Below, piece by piece: positions 16,547-24,335 of a stretch of 32,754 nt of DNA. Position numbers and translations under genes: made by a program. The notes under the pieces are model-generated. The model worked only from the letters and a program-made list of their open reading frames with translations. It was not told where the DNA came from and searched no databases. This stretch comes from an uncultured Rickettsiales bacterium (lineage in GTDB: Bacteria; Pseudomonadota; Alphaproteobacteria; UBA8366). The DNA lies in contig CAJWTF010000025.1 in NCBI GenBank assembly GCA_913046825.1, positions 1-32,754 of the forward strand. The letters run 5' to 3'. How positions within the stretch are numbered: position 1 is the first letter of the stretch; each line of letters begins with the position of its first letter.

Positions 16547-18277
16547 ATGCGCAAATACCTTCACATCAATTTGAACGATCGCAGCGTTGAAACCGAGGAG
16601 ATGAAAGGCGAACAACTCGCGCGGGCGGGGCGCTTCCACATCGTAAAATCGATGTTGGACCGCGATCTCGCGAAGGTCGACCCGCTTGGACCCGACAATC
16701 CGCTAATCTTCTCGGCGGGGCCCTTCGCGGGCACCAACTTCTCCAACGCCAACCGTATCAGTGTGGGCTGCAAGAGCCCGCTGACCGGCGGCATCAAGGA
16801 ATCGAACGCAGGTGGCACATTCGGCTTCGCGATGGGCCAACTTGAGATGTCGGGTCTCACCCTCTACGGCCAATCCGACGAGTGGGTGGTGATGTACATC
16901 CCAAAAGATGGCGACATCCAGTACATGTCCGCCGAGCCCTATTTGGGCAAAGGCGCCTTCGAGACCGCCGACATGCTGCACGAAAAGTTTGGCAAGAAAG
17001 TCAGCCTCTGCATCTGCGGGCCGGTTGGCGAATATGGCGGCCTCATTGCCGGTATCGCCTTCACCGATCCCGAAGGCCGCCCGACGCGGATCTCGGCGCG
17101 CGGCGGCGTCGGCGCCGTCATGGGCTCCAAAAAGGTCAAGGCCATTGTCATTGACCGTCACAAGATGCCCCAGTTCCACGACCGCCGGAAGGTTATGGAC
17201 TCGGTCAAGCAATATGGCTCGATGTTGAACGAGGACGCGGCGATCAAGAACTTTTCCATGCTCGGCACCGCCATGGTGGCCGACATGACAAATCACATGG
17301 GCGGATTGCCGGTGCGCAATTTCTCGGATGGGCGCATCGTCGACACCAATGTGGAAGTCCACAAGATGGGCGGCGACTTCATCCGCGAACAGAACCTGGA
17401 ACGCGGCGGTGAGACGACCCATGCCTGCATGCCGGGCTGCCAGATCCAATGCTCTAACGTCTATGCGGATAAGGACGGCAAGGAACTCGTCTCGCCGCTT
17501 GAGTACGAGACCATCGGTCTGCTTGGCACTAATTGCGGCATCAAGGAGCCCGACGACGTCGCCAAGCTTAACGCCATCGCCAACGATCTGATTATTGACA
17601 CGATCGAGACCGGAGCATTGATTGGCGTGCTGATGGAGGACGGCCAGGCGGAATGGGCGGACGTGCCGTTCATGGTCCAGTGCCTCGACGATATCGCCAA
17701 AGGCACCGAGCGCGGCAAGCTATTGGCGCAAGGCACGGCGCGCGTCGGCGAGCATTTCGATGTGAAGCGGGTGCCCGTCATCAAGAAGCAAGCAATCAGC
17801 GCCTACGACCCCCGCGTGATCGAAGTCACCGGCATCTCCATGATGTTGACTGCACAGGGTGCCGACCACACGGCGGGGAACCTTCCAGGCTACGATTGCA
17901 AGGACAAGACAACCGAAGAACTGACCGCGGCAAGCATGGACATCCAAGCCAACTGTGCGGCGGTCGACAGTGTCGGCATTTGCGTCTTCGGGCGGTCGGT
18001 CACCAACGTCAATCACGACTTCATCGTCAACGCACTGAACGATGCGCTCGGCACGGAACTCGACACCAAATGGTTCTACGATTTCGGCATCGAGACCCTG
18101 AAACTGGAAGACGAGTTTAATGAGAAGGCCGGTTTCAATGCGGACGAGGACGAGCTGCCGAGCTTCTTCTACGACGAGAAGCTGGCGCCGACGAACAAAC
18201 AAGCCCGCCACCACTTCGAGAAAATCCGCGAGCTGCGCCAAGACTGGTACGCGGAGCAGGCTGTCGGCGCAGACTGA
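16547..18277 (+). CDS. Aldehyde ferredoxin oxidoreductase family protein (tungsto/molybdo-bispterin)
   Basis: A 576-residue AOR-family oxidoreductase. The N-terminal domain (1-205) shows the pterin-binding pattern, including GPFAGTNFSNANR and the SARGGVGAVMGSKKVKAI block. The 4Fe-4S cluster ligands are C294, C298, C302 (ACMPGCQIQCSN) and C479 (DSVGICVFG). The first spacing is Cys-x3-Cys rather than the Cys-x2-Cys of archaeal AOR. The family binds W or Mo through two pterins and usually oxidises aldehydes to acids, passing electrons to ferredoxin. No ferredoxin or Fe-S partner is adjacent. AGGAAG lies 8 bases before the ATG, and a TTGACA at 16418 could be its -35 box, though the matching -10 is poor. 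Confidence 0.88.
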   Translation: MRKYLHINLNDRSVETEEMKGEQLARAGRFHIVKSMLDRDLAKVDPLGPDNPLIFSAGPFAGTNFSNANRISVGCKSPLTGGIKESNAGGTFGFAMGQLEMSGLTLYGQSDEWVVMYIPKDGDIQYMSAEPYLGKGAFETADMLHEKFGKKVSLCICGPVGEYGGLIAGIAFTDPEGRPTRISARGGVGAVMGSKKVKAIVIDRHKMPQFHDRRKVMDSVKQYGSMLNEDAAIKNFSMLGTAMVADMTNHMGGLPVRNFSDGRIVDTNVEVHKMGGDFIREQNLERGGETTHACMPGCQIQCSNVYADKDGKELVSPLEYETIGLLGTNCGIKEPDDVAKLNAIANDLIIDTIETGALIGVLMEDGQAEWADVPFMVQCLDDIAKGTERGKLLAQGTARVGEHFDVKRVPVIKKQAISAYDPRVIEVTGISMMLTAQGADHTAGNLPGYDCKDKTTEELTAASMDIQANCAAVDSVGICVFGRSVTNVNHDFIVNALNDALGTELDTKWFYDFGIETLKLEDEFNEKAGFNADEDELPSFFYDEKLAPTNKQARHHFEKIRELRQDWYAEQAVGAD

Positions 18278-18286
18278 GAGAGAGAA

Positions 18287-18390
18287 TACCCCAACCCTAG
18301 CCCTCTCCTGCGAAGGGAGAGGGGGCGTTACCGAACGGCAACCTATGGTTTTCTCTCCCTTCGCGAGAGAGGGTTAGAGTGAGGGGGCGA
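18287..18390. repeat. REP-like paired inverted repeat between AOR and NIPSNAP stops
   Basis: A left arm CCCCAACCCTAGCCCTCTCC and a right arm GAGAGAGGGTTAGAGTGAGG face each other around a short core starting GTTACCGA. The long palindrome sits between two convergent genes and may also stop transcription. Confidence 0.75.
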
Positions 18391-18395
18391 TGCCC

Positions 18396-18722
18396 TTACT
18401 TCACGCTTGAGAAGCTTGTCGGCTGCAGTATCAGATTTTCGACTTGGGCGACGATCGCGCCGTCGGCTTCAGTTTGTGCGCGCTTCTCAATCCATTCACG
18501 GTCGGCTTGGAAAGCGGCCCATTTTTCATCACGCTCAGCGAGCGATTCCCATTCGAGCAGGTAGTAGAGGTCTTGGTTCGAGCTACCGATGCCAACGGTC
18601 CAGAAACCGGCTTGGCGGATGCCATGGCGCTCCCAAATTTTTAGCGTGATCGTGTCGAAACGCTTCAATAGCGCCGGCAGGCGACCAGAAATGCAGTGAT
18701 AGATGCGGAGTTCATGAATCAT
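18396..18722 (-). CDS. NIPSNAP family protein
   Basis: A 108-residue single-domain NIPSNAP protein (dimeric alpha/beta barrel fold). It begins MIHELRIYHCISGRLPALL and has the typical YYLLEWESLAERDEKWAAF core. The family lacks a settled biochemical role; bacterial members often sit beside catabolic genes. GGGAAG lies about 8 bases before the ATG. The gene converges on AOR, separated by a REP-like double repeat, and its upstream region carries a candidate operator. Confidence 0.85.
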   Translation of the reverse strand: MIHELRIYHCISGRLPALLKRFDTITLKIWERHGIRQAGFWTVGIGSSNQDLYYLLEWESLAERDEKWAAFQADREWIEKRAQTEADGAIVAQVENLILQPTSFSSVK

Positions 18723-18744
18723 AACGGACTTCCCTAATTGGTTT

Positions 18745-18759
18745 TAGTATTTTGTACTA
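18745..18759. promoter_or_regulatory. Inverted repeat upstream of the NIPSNAP gene, candidate operator
   Basis: TAGTA-N5-TACTA lies 23 bases before the start codon in an AT-rich patch that otherwise contrasts with the GC-rich surroundings. Its position is right for a repressor site or promoter overlap. The cognate regulator is unknown. Confidence 0.35.
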
Positions 18760-18940
18760 TGATATAGGCCGTTGGGAGCAGTTGACTTATTTACCTTCTG
18801 TCCCGGATCACTTCACGTCCGGGATATGCCGACGAAAGGATTTTTACCCCTCATTTCCCAAGTGAGCTCGATTTGCGATGCCCCGATATGGAGGTTTTGT
18901 CCAAGATTCAATATGTTGAGGTGTTAATGGAGTGGTTCCC

Positions 18941-19913
18941 ATGGCACACCCGATGGGTGAATCGAAACGGGACGGCCTTCGGGTCGATTTTGACCGCCGC
19001 TTGAAGCTTGAATTCCATGGTTCCAAGATCACCTCTGACGCTGGGCTACTCGCTTATCGCTAGCTTGACGATACTCTTGGCCTCACCGAGGTTACCGGAG
19101 ATATTTTCTAAGACAGCCCTGCCGGTAAGAACGGATGGCACGGTATGGCGGGACAGTTCCGTCAGGCGGTGCTTGGTCGCCTTGGTGGATATGAAGACGT
19201 GAACGACGCCGACCGTCTCGGACGTGATCCCGCCATGCGGTAGATTGTTGGTTGCAAGGCCGTCGAAAGACGGCTGCGTCCGCCAGCCAGATGGGGCGTT
19301 TTGAGGCAGGGCTTCTGGCGAGAGATGTAAACGTTGAAGCCTTGACCGACATGAGCGGGGCATGGATCAACCGTGTTCATGACCGCCGTCCACCGAAGTG
19401 ATCATTCTCGACATGGACAGCAGCGTCAGTCCGACCCATGAAGAACAAGAGGGAACGGCTTACAATGGTCACTTCGGCTGCACCTGCTAACATCCGCTGT
19501 TCCTGTTCAACCAGTTCGGTGACCTTGAGCGGTGTTCGCTGCGCCCCGGCAATGTTCATAGCGCCGACGGCTGGCGCAACGTTCTGGAACCTGTCGTCGA
19601 GCGTTACCGGGAACGGAACCTGCGCCACTATTTCCAAGGGGATGCCGCTCTTGCCTCGCCCGACCTTTGTGAATTTCTTGAAGGTGAGAATTACAAATAC
19701 GTCATCCGTCTCAAAGCCAATAAAATTCTGCAAGAATGTATTGCCCACCTTCTGACGCGTCCCGTTGGCCGTCCACCCCGCCATGTGCGGCGCTATTACG
19801 CCAGCTCCAGCTATCAGGCCGGATTGTGAACAAGAAACGCCGCGTTGAAAAACGTCTTCCAGAAAATCTTGGTCTTGATTGATGATCTACGGCCAAGACC
19901 CGTCCCGGTGTAG
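18941..19913 (+). pseudogene. IS1380-family transposase remnant
   Basis: Reading from the ATG at 18941 gives the N terminus of an IS1380-type transposase ([16 protein letters not shown]). In-frame stops occur at 19061 (TAG), 19109 (TAA) and 19241 (TAG), followed by frameshifts near 19290 and 19400. The next frame contains the first catalytic region, ILDMDSSVSPT, and later FQGDAALASPDL and YVIRLKANKIL. Similarity stops near 19850 and resumes with a C-terminal tail ending LRPRPVPV at 19913, so roughly the last third, including the expected catalytic Glu, is deleted. The element is long dead. Clear terminal inverted repeats and target duplications could not be identified by eye. Confidence 0.85.
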
Positions 19914-20397
19914 GCCGGGGGAATTTAACGGTAATGTGACATTGCTGGGAGAGGTAGGTCTGGATAGCGGAAATCATCGAAAATAGCATTCAAAACAGCT
20001 TTAAATTGCCAAAGCTGGAAATGTAGTGTGGTTGGAGACGATAAACCTTTAAGCAATGGTGTGATTTTATATATTCATGCCGAGTCTGAAGATTACTTGG
20101 GAAATGCCGGTCTAAGTGTCGAATTTCCCGGGTTTCCGCCATTCTAAGGCAACATATCCGCCAAGGACGGATGCATTCCCGTGCTTTCACGATAGATGGC
20201 ACATCATATTGCGCTTGATGCTTTAAATATTCACACATGTAGTGTTTAGAACTCGCATTGAATACACAAGAATTATTACACTGAATAGAGTCTAATTGGA
20301 ATCAATTACTCTACAATTCATTAAATAAATTTGACTCTCAACCTGAAATATGTGACTAAGTAAACACAAAAAAAATAAGACTTGGGTAGCACTAACA
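19914..20397. other. Gene-poor AT-rich stretch between IS remnant and mucR
   Basis: No convincing coding sequence is seen. From about 20200 onward the sequence becomes strongly AT-rich with many TA steps, unlike the rest of the window. It ends in the mucR leader. TTGACT at 20331 is a possible -35 box, but no good -10 is spaced correctly. MucR-type proteins bind AT-rich DNA with TA steps and often regulate themselves, so this may be an autoregulatory region; that part is inference. Confidence 0.45.
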
Positions 20398-20823
20398 ATG
20401 AGCCAGGAAGCCATGCAGCAGAAAGCTGAGCAGGGAGAGATTCTCCGCATGACGGCAGAAGTCGTCGCGGCCTACGTCGGGAACAATTCGCTGTCGGCGA
20501 CGCAACTACCGGAAGTTATCAATACGGTTTACGGCACTTTTAATCGCGTCAACGGTGCAACGACACTCGCTAACGGACAACCGCAAAAAGCGGCCATTCC
20601 GGTCCGGCGTTCGATCACGCCGGATTACATCGTTTGCCTCGAAGACGGTAAGAAACTGAAGATGCTAAAGCGTCACTTGCGCACCGTATACGGACTATCT
20701 CCAGATGAATATCGCGCGAAATGGGGACTCCCCACGGATTATCCCATGGTCGCGCCAAATTACTCGAAACAACGTTCCGCGTTCGCGAAAAAGATCGGCC
20801 TGGGTCGATCCGCAGCCGCGTAA
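20398..20823 (+). CDS. mucR: MucR/Ros-family transcriptional regulator
   Basis: A 141-residue MucR/Ros regulator, a family that silences or activates AT-rich promoters for surface polysaccharide, motility and cell-cycle genes. The N-terminal oligomerisation region (15-50) and the DNA-binding core (SITPDYIVCLEDGKK to YPMVAPNY, 72-124) are well conserved. In the zinc-finger positions C80 and H93 remain, but the second Cys is D83 and the final His position is V97-Y98. Asp at the second site is common in MucR proteins; loss of the last His is less so, pointing to a zinc-independent fold. No good ribosome-binding site is seen. An intrinsic terminator follows at 20847. Confidence 0.9.
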   Translation: MSQEAMQQKAEQGEILRMTAEVVAAYVGNNSLSATQLPEVINTVYGTFNRVNGATTLANGQPQKAAIPVRRSITPDYIVCLEDGKKLKMLKRHLRTVYGLSPDEYRAKWGLPTDYPMVAPNYSKQRSAFAKKIGLGRSAAA

Positions 20824-20846
20824 CGAGAAGCAATCATGTGTTATCG

Positions 20847-20876
20847 AAATGCCGGCCCCTGAACCGGCATTTCTTT
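20847..20876. terminator. Bidirectional intrinsic terminator between mucR and the DUF6898-like gene
   Basis: A 9-bp perfect stem AAATGCCGG/CCGGCATTT with an 8-base loop, flanked by T-rich sequence on the plus strand (CTTT) and by an A-rich arm that reads as T on the minus strand. It is located between two convergent stops. Confidence 0.8.
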
Positions 20877-20895
20877 GCCTCCTGAAAACTTAATA

Positions 20896-21099
20896 CTAGC
20901 TTTTTTGGGGAGGGGTCTTTCGCTCCATAACCCGCTGAAGCTTTTGCAACCCGATCCGTTTTAAATAATCCTTGCTGCGCGCCGGATCGCCGACCAACGA
21001 CACTTCGGTTCCACTGCGCTCGTCGATAGCAATCACCTTCACATAGGCGCCGATGCGTATGAATTCGAACAATACTGCGCCACGTCTTTGACCACTCAA
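20896..21099 (-). CDS. Short conserved protein, DUF6898-like
   Basis: A 67-residue protein with the pattern GAVLFEFIRIGAYVKVIAIDERSGTEV (given here only as landmarks: FEFIRIG and DERSGTEVSLVGDP), which I associate with the DUF6898 family of small alphaproteobacterial proteins. It probably forms a single small beta-rich domain with a basic C-terminal helix. The start overlaps the methyltransferase-like stop by four bases, so the two are translated together. Function unknown. Confidence 0.65.
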   Translation of the reverse strand: MSGQRRGAVLFEFIRIGAYVKVIAIDERSGTEVSLVGDPARSKDYLKRIGLQKLQRVMERKTPPQKS

Positions 21100-22052
21100 G
21101 TGGCTAACTCCCGACCCAGCCCGACAAAGAGCGCCGTACGGACCGCCAGATCATGCATTTCATAGTGCTCCCGCCAATATGTGTGCAATCGAACCAACTC
21201 TAGTTTGTCCGCCGGTTGATCGACGACAATCATATTCGCATCGATCTCGGCCCCTGCAAATGATTCGAATACATCCGTTGCCCGCAACAAATTTATATGT
21301 CTGCCAAATTTGACGCGGTACTCCGCCGGCGGCATTTCGTAAATCGTCTCGAACGGTGACGTCCGATTGCGGTGATTGCCAAAATTTACCAAATGCATGA
21401 ACCGTGCATCCGATGCGGAGAGCGTCGCGAGCGCCCGCAGCGCACCGTCGAGACCATCAATATGTTCGAGGCACGAATTCGACATTACGATATCTGCCGT
21501 AAATCCAGGTGCCGCTTGCTCAAGACCGACAGCTTCCACCTTTAATCTATCCGCAAGACGGGTGCGGAAAGTGTCGTAATCCATCAGAGGGCCGAAAGCT
21601 TCCACCAGCGCCGCATAATGGGGTCGCAGATACGCTTCCTCCACCGCAGGATCGTCGAACGCGCCTTCAATCCAATCAGGGTCTACGCCATAGACCTGAG
21701 CGGCTCCTCTAAAGATGGCCATCGGTCCGCAACCCGCGAGCGGCCCGGGACCGATCTCGATCACTTTACGGCCGGTGAAATCAATCGGTTGCCAAGCGAT
21801 CTGCTCTTCAAGCAAAACCTCCTGCGTCTGGAAAAACCCGAATAATCTGTCTGGCTTTAGGTCTTTCGGCGAGTGTATGATTTCGGCCACGCGTGACGCT
21901 CGCTTGTCCGACCAAGGCAATCGATTGGCGATTTTCGCATAGACTAGGCGCGGTGGCAGCTCGCGCACCAATTTAAGGCGATGGGCAAAATTACCGATAG
22001 CTCCAAGATTCATCGCCGCCCCATTTAGATCGCTGACCTCATTCCGCTTCAC
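21096..22052 (-). CDS. Class I SAM-dependent methyltransferase-like protein
   Basis: A 318-residue protein with a Rossmann-type SAM-binding segment at about residues 93-125: VIEIGPGPLAGCG, then an acidic end of strand 2 in YGVDP. A later NSCLEHIDGLDGAL (motif III/IV-like) fits a class I methyltransferase. About 90 residues precede the SAM domain and form an N-terminal helical part. The start codon at 22052 is GTG; an ATG at 22013 (13 residues in) has a purine-rich GGGGCGG before it and is an equally good choice. Substrate unknown. It is divergent from the intradiol dioxygenase, with an 89-base gap. Confidence 0.72.
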   Translation of the reverse strand: MKRNEVSDLNGAAMNLGAIGNFAHRLKLVRELPPRLVYAKIANRLPWSDKRASRVAEIIHSPKDLKPDRLFGFFQTQEVLLEEQIAWQPIDFTGRKVIEIGPGPLAGCGPMAIFRGAAQVYGVDPDWIEGAFDDPAVEEAYLRPHYAALVEAFGPLMDYDTFRTRLADRLKVEAVGLEQAAPGFTADIVMSNSCLEHIDGLDGALRALATLSASDARFMHLVNFGNHRNRTSPFETIYEMPPAEYRVKFGRHINLLRATDVFESFAGAEIDANMIVVDQPADKLELVRLHTYWREHYEMHDLAVRTALFVGLGRELAT

Positions 22053-22141
22053 AATCGCGCTATCTTTGGAACCAATCCTCGAGAGATATGGTTAGACTAC
22101 TTACCGACACAGAATAGACCGCCCAGCGGCAGAGGGAAACG

Positions 22142-22840
22142 ATGACGATAAAAATCTCGCGGCGCCACGCACTCATACATTCCAGCGCCTTCAGCACAGC
22201 GTTTCTCACCGGCATGCAAGTGCCGTCCGCTTTCGCCAAATGGTTGGCCGAGACCCCTCACCAACCGGCAGGTCCGTTCTATCATCCGTTCGAGCCGCTC
22301 TCCCTCGACAACGATCTGGTGCTGCGCGAAGGTCGCGATCAACCTGCCGATGGCGAGATTATCTACCTCAAAGGCATCATCCGCGACCAAACCGGAAAAC
22401 CCATACCAAAGGCCCGCGTCGAGATTTGGCAGGCCAACGCTTATGGCCGCTACAACCATCCCCAGCACGCGAATTCAACCCTTAAGATCGATCCGAACTT
22501 CCTCGGGTTCGGTCATACATTGACCGATGAGACCGGGGCTTATCGATTCCGTTCCATCAAACCCGCGCCCTATCCGGACAGCGCCGCATGGATCCGGCCA
22601 CCGCATATTCATTTCGCCGTCTTCCCGCCGGGTGGGCGCGAGTGGGCGACACAAATGTATTTTCACGGCGAAAAGCTAAACGCCACTGACTTTTTGCTGC
22701 GCCGCCTGCCGAATGATGCCGACCGCGCACGTGTTATCGTTGATTTCCGACCGGTGCCAGATGCACCGGACCCGAGCGCGGCATTAGGCGAGTTCGAGAT
22801 CGTTCTCGGCATGCCAGGTGTCACCCGCGACAAAGCATAA
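22142..22840 (+). CDS. Intradiol ring-cleavage dioxygenase with Tat-type signal
   Basis: A 232-residue protein of the protocatechuate 3,4-dioxygenase / catechol 1,2-dioxygenase superfamily. The four Fe(III) ligands are all visible: Y104 in AYGRYNH, Y144 in PAPYP, and H155 and H157 in RPPHIHF. The closest pattern is the PcaH (beta) subunit. The N terminus begins with SRRHAL followed by a hydrophobic stretch to about residue 31 (PSAFA), a Tat-like signal that would place the enzyme outside the cytoplasm. There is no alpha subunit or other beta-ketoadipate gene nearby. GAGGGA precedes the ATG. The substrate is uncertain. Confidence 0.85.
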   Translation: MTIKISRRHALIHSSAFSTAFLTGMQVPSAFAKWLAETPHQPAGPFYHPFEPLSLDNDLVLREGRDQPADGEIIYLKGIIRDQTGKPIPKARVEIWQANAYGRYNHPQHANSTLKIDPNFLGFGHTLTDETGAYRFRSIKPAPYPDSAAWIRPPHIHFAVFPPGGREWATQMYFHGEKLNATDFLLRRLPNDADRARVIVDFRPVPDAPDPSAALGEFEIVLGMPGVTRDKA

Positions 22841-22900
22841 GCAGACCTATTGTTGCCCAGCCACACATCTCTATAGTTCGCCGCGCTGCTCATCGAAGGT

Positions 22901-23818
22901 ATGCGCGTGACCCCAACAACCGGCAAATCCGCTATTCCACCGAAGGCCATCCTGCTGCTGGTCCTGATTACGCTCGCGTTCGGCTCCGGCTGGCCGATCA
23001 TGAAATACGGCGTCGTCGAATTACCGGTTCTTACTTTCCGTTGGTTGACGGCGATTTTGAGCGGTGTTGGCGTGCTCACTCTCGCCTGCATCATGGGGCA
23101 TCGGCTACGCCTGTATCGTGAAGAAATCGGCATCACCTTCGTCTGTGGCCTCTTCAACGTCACCGGTTGGTTCTATTTCTCGGGCCTCGGTCTCACCATG
23201 CTCAGCGCTGGGCGGTCGACAATCCTCGCCTATACGCATCCCCTCTTCGCCTTTCTCATCGCGCTCGCGATTGGCCACGATCGGTTATCGCCGCGCCGGG
23301 TCTTTGGACTGGCCTGCGGTATGGGTGCAGTCGCGGCGCTCTCCGCTCGGGATTTTTCCACCTTCGGCGATCTACCATTCGGCATCTTGGCCATGCTGGC
23401 GGCGGCGGCGTGTTTTGCGGCTGGAGCTAATCTGCAAAAGCGGGGGTGGCGCACACAGTCGACGGTCCTTGCTGGATGGCAGCTTCTGCTCGGCGGATTG
23501 CCGTTGCTCATGCTCTCGCTGATCTTTGACGCCGATCCTTTCGCCAACTTCACGATATTGGGCGTCGGCGCGGTCGCCTACACGGTTCTTATCGGAAATA
23601 TGATCGGCTTCGTGTTGTGGCTTAAACTACTGGAATTGATCCCCGCGCCCATCGCCACCTTGAGCCTGTTGCCAGTGCCGATGATCGGCATTACATCTGG
23701 CGTCATCATCCTAGGCGAAAGCGTTGGATGGCAGGAGGGCGCAGCATTAGCGTTAATTACCATGGCTCTGGCCAACACGCTGACCCTACCATCGCTCGCG
23801 GCACTTAAAAAACGCTAG
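22901..23818 (+). CDS. EamA/DMT-superfamily transporter
   Basis: A 305-residue membrane protein with ten hydrophobic segments in two EamA repeats (about 20-150 and 160-300), typical of drug/metabolite exporters of the RhaT/RarD-like type. The segment FGSGWPIMKYG at the first helix and GESVGWQEGAAL near the end are characteristic. GTG at 22907, two codons after the ATG, may be the true start because GAAGG is correctly spaced from it but too close to the ATG. It lies 60 bases after the dioxygenase, so co-transcription is possible. Substrate unknown. Confidence 0.85.
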   Translation: MRVTPTTGKSAIPPKAILLLVLITLAFGSGWPIMKYGVVELPVLTFRWLTAILSGVGVLTLACIMGHRLRLYREEIGITFVCGLFNVTGWFYFSGLGLTMLSAGRSTILAYTHPLFAFLIALAIGHDRLSPRRVFGLACGMGAVAALSARDFSTFGDLPFGILAMLAAAACFAAGANLQKRGWRTQSTVLAGWQLLLGGLPLLMLSLIFDADPFANFTILGVGAVAYTVLIGNMIGFVLWLKLLELIPAPIATLSLLPVPMIGITSGVIILGESVGWQEGAALALITMALANTLTLPSLAALKKR

Positions 23819-23880
23819 AAAACCCCGCCGCCGCCGAAGCCTTGCGGCCCACCGCTGAAGCCCTGGCTGCCACCCCAAAA

Positions 23881-24307
23881 TCATTCAAGCCAGCCCAAAA
23901 TTTCGTTTGCGGTACGCAAGTCGTCCTTCGATACGGTATCCGGCCCCATTGCCATGGCCTGCCGATTGAACACGTCCTGGAGCTTGCCCCGCACCTGCAA
24001 CCCCTTCTCCGATAAACGCAGACGAGTGGATCGCTTATCATAGGTGGAACGTTCTTGAATAAGATAGTCGGCTTCGACCATCTTGCGGACATTCTAGGAT
24101 GGGTTCGAGCTGATATAGCGGCCACGGTAAGTCAACTCGCCAACCGTCACATCATCCTGGCCGATGTGATAGAGGACGACGGCTTGCGCGTCGTTGAGAG
24201 CACGCACCCCGTCCAAATCAAGTTTTCCGCACCATGGCCAAAAACTGGCGATGCAGCCGCTCGATCATGCGAATAGCGCTCAAATACTCGTCGATCTCCA
24301 GTCCCAT
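23881..24307 (-). pseudogene. MarR-family regulator, disrupted
   Basis: Reading from ATG 24307 gives an N-terminal helix (MGLEIDEYLSAIRMIERLH) that runs into a stop after MVRKT. A frame change near 24215-24232 resumes the coding pattern as LDLDGVRALNDAQAVVLYHI and LTVGEL-like DDVTVGELTYRG, reaches an in-frame TAG at 24094-24096 inside the recognition helix (SSNPS-stop-NVRKMVE), and then continues through DYLIQERSTYDKRSTRLRLSEKG to the natural stop at 23881. The TAG stands where the family commonly has Tyr. Both lesions must be real for the gene to be dead. It lies directly downstream of the valine genes and may once have regulated them. Confidence 0.8.
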
Positions 24308-24335
24308 CTCCTGTGGCGTGGTTGCCGCCCGAAAC

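Noticed and set aside
16703..17449. 248-codon minus-strand open frame
   Set aside because: Antisense to the AOR gene, which has all cofactor motifs.
18801..18824. Hairpin TCCCGGA/TCCGGGA as a terminator
   Set aside because: No T-run follows on either strand and no gene end is close; it may be part of the decayed IS.
19377..19784. 135-codon minus-strand open frame inside the IS scar
   Set aside because: The opposite strand aligns conceptually with an IS1380 transposase; this frame is a shadow.
18723..20397. Intact insertion sequence with terminal repeats
   Set aside because: No matching inverted ends or target duplication could be found by eye, and the transposase is broken.
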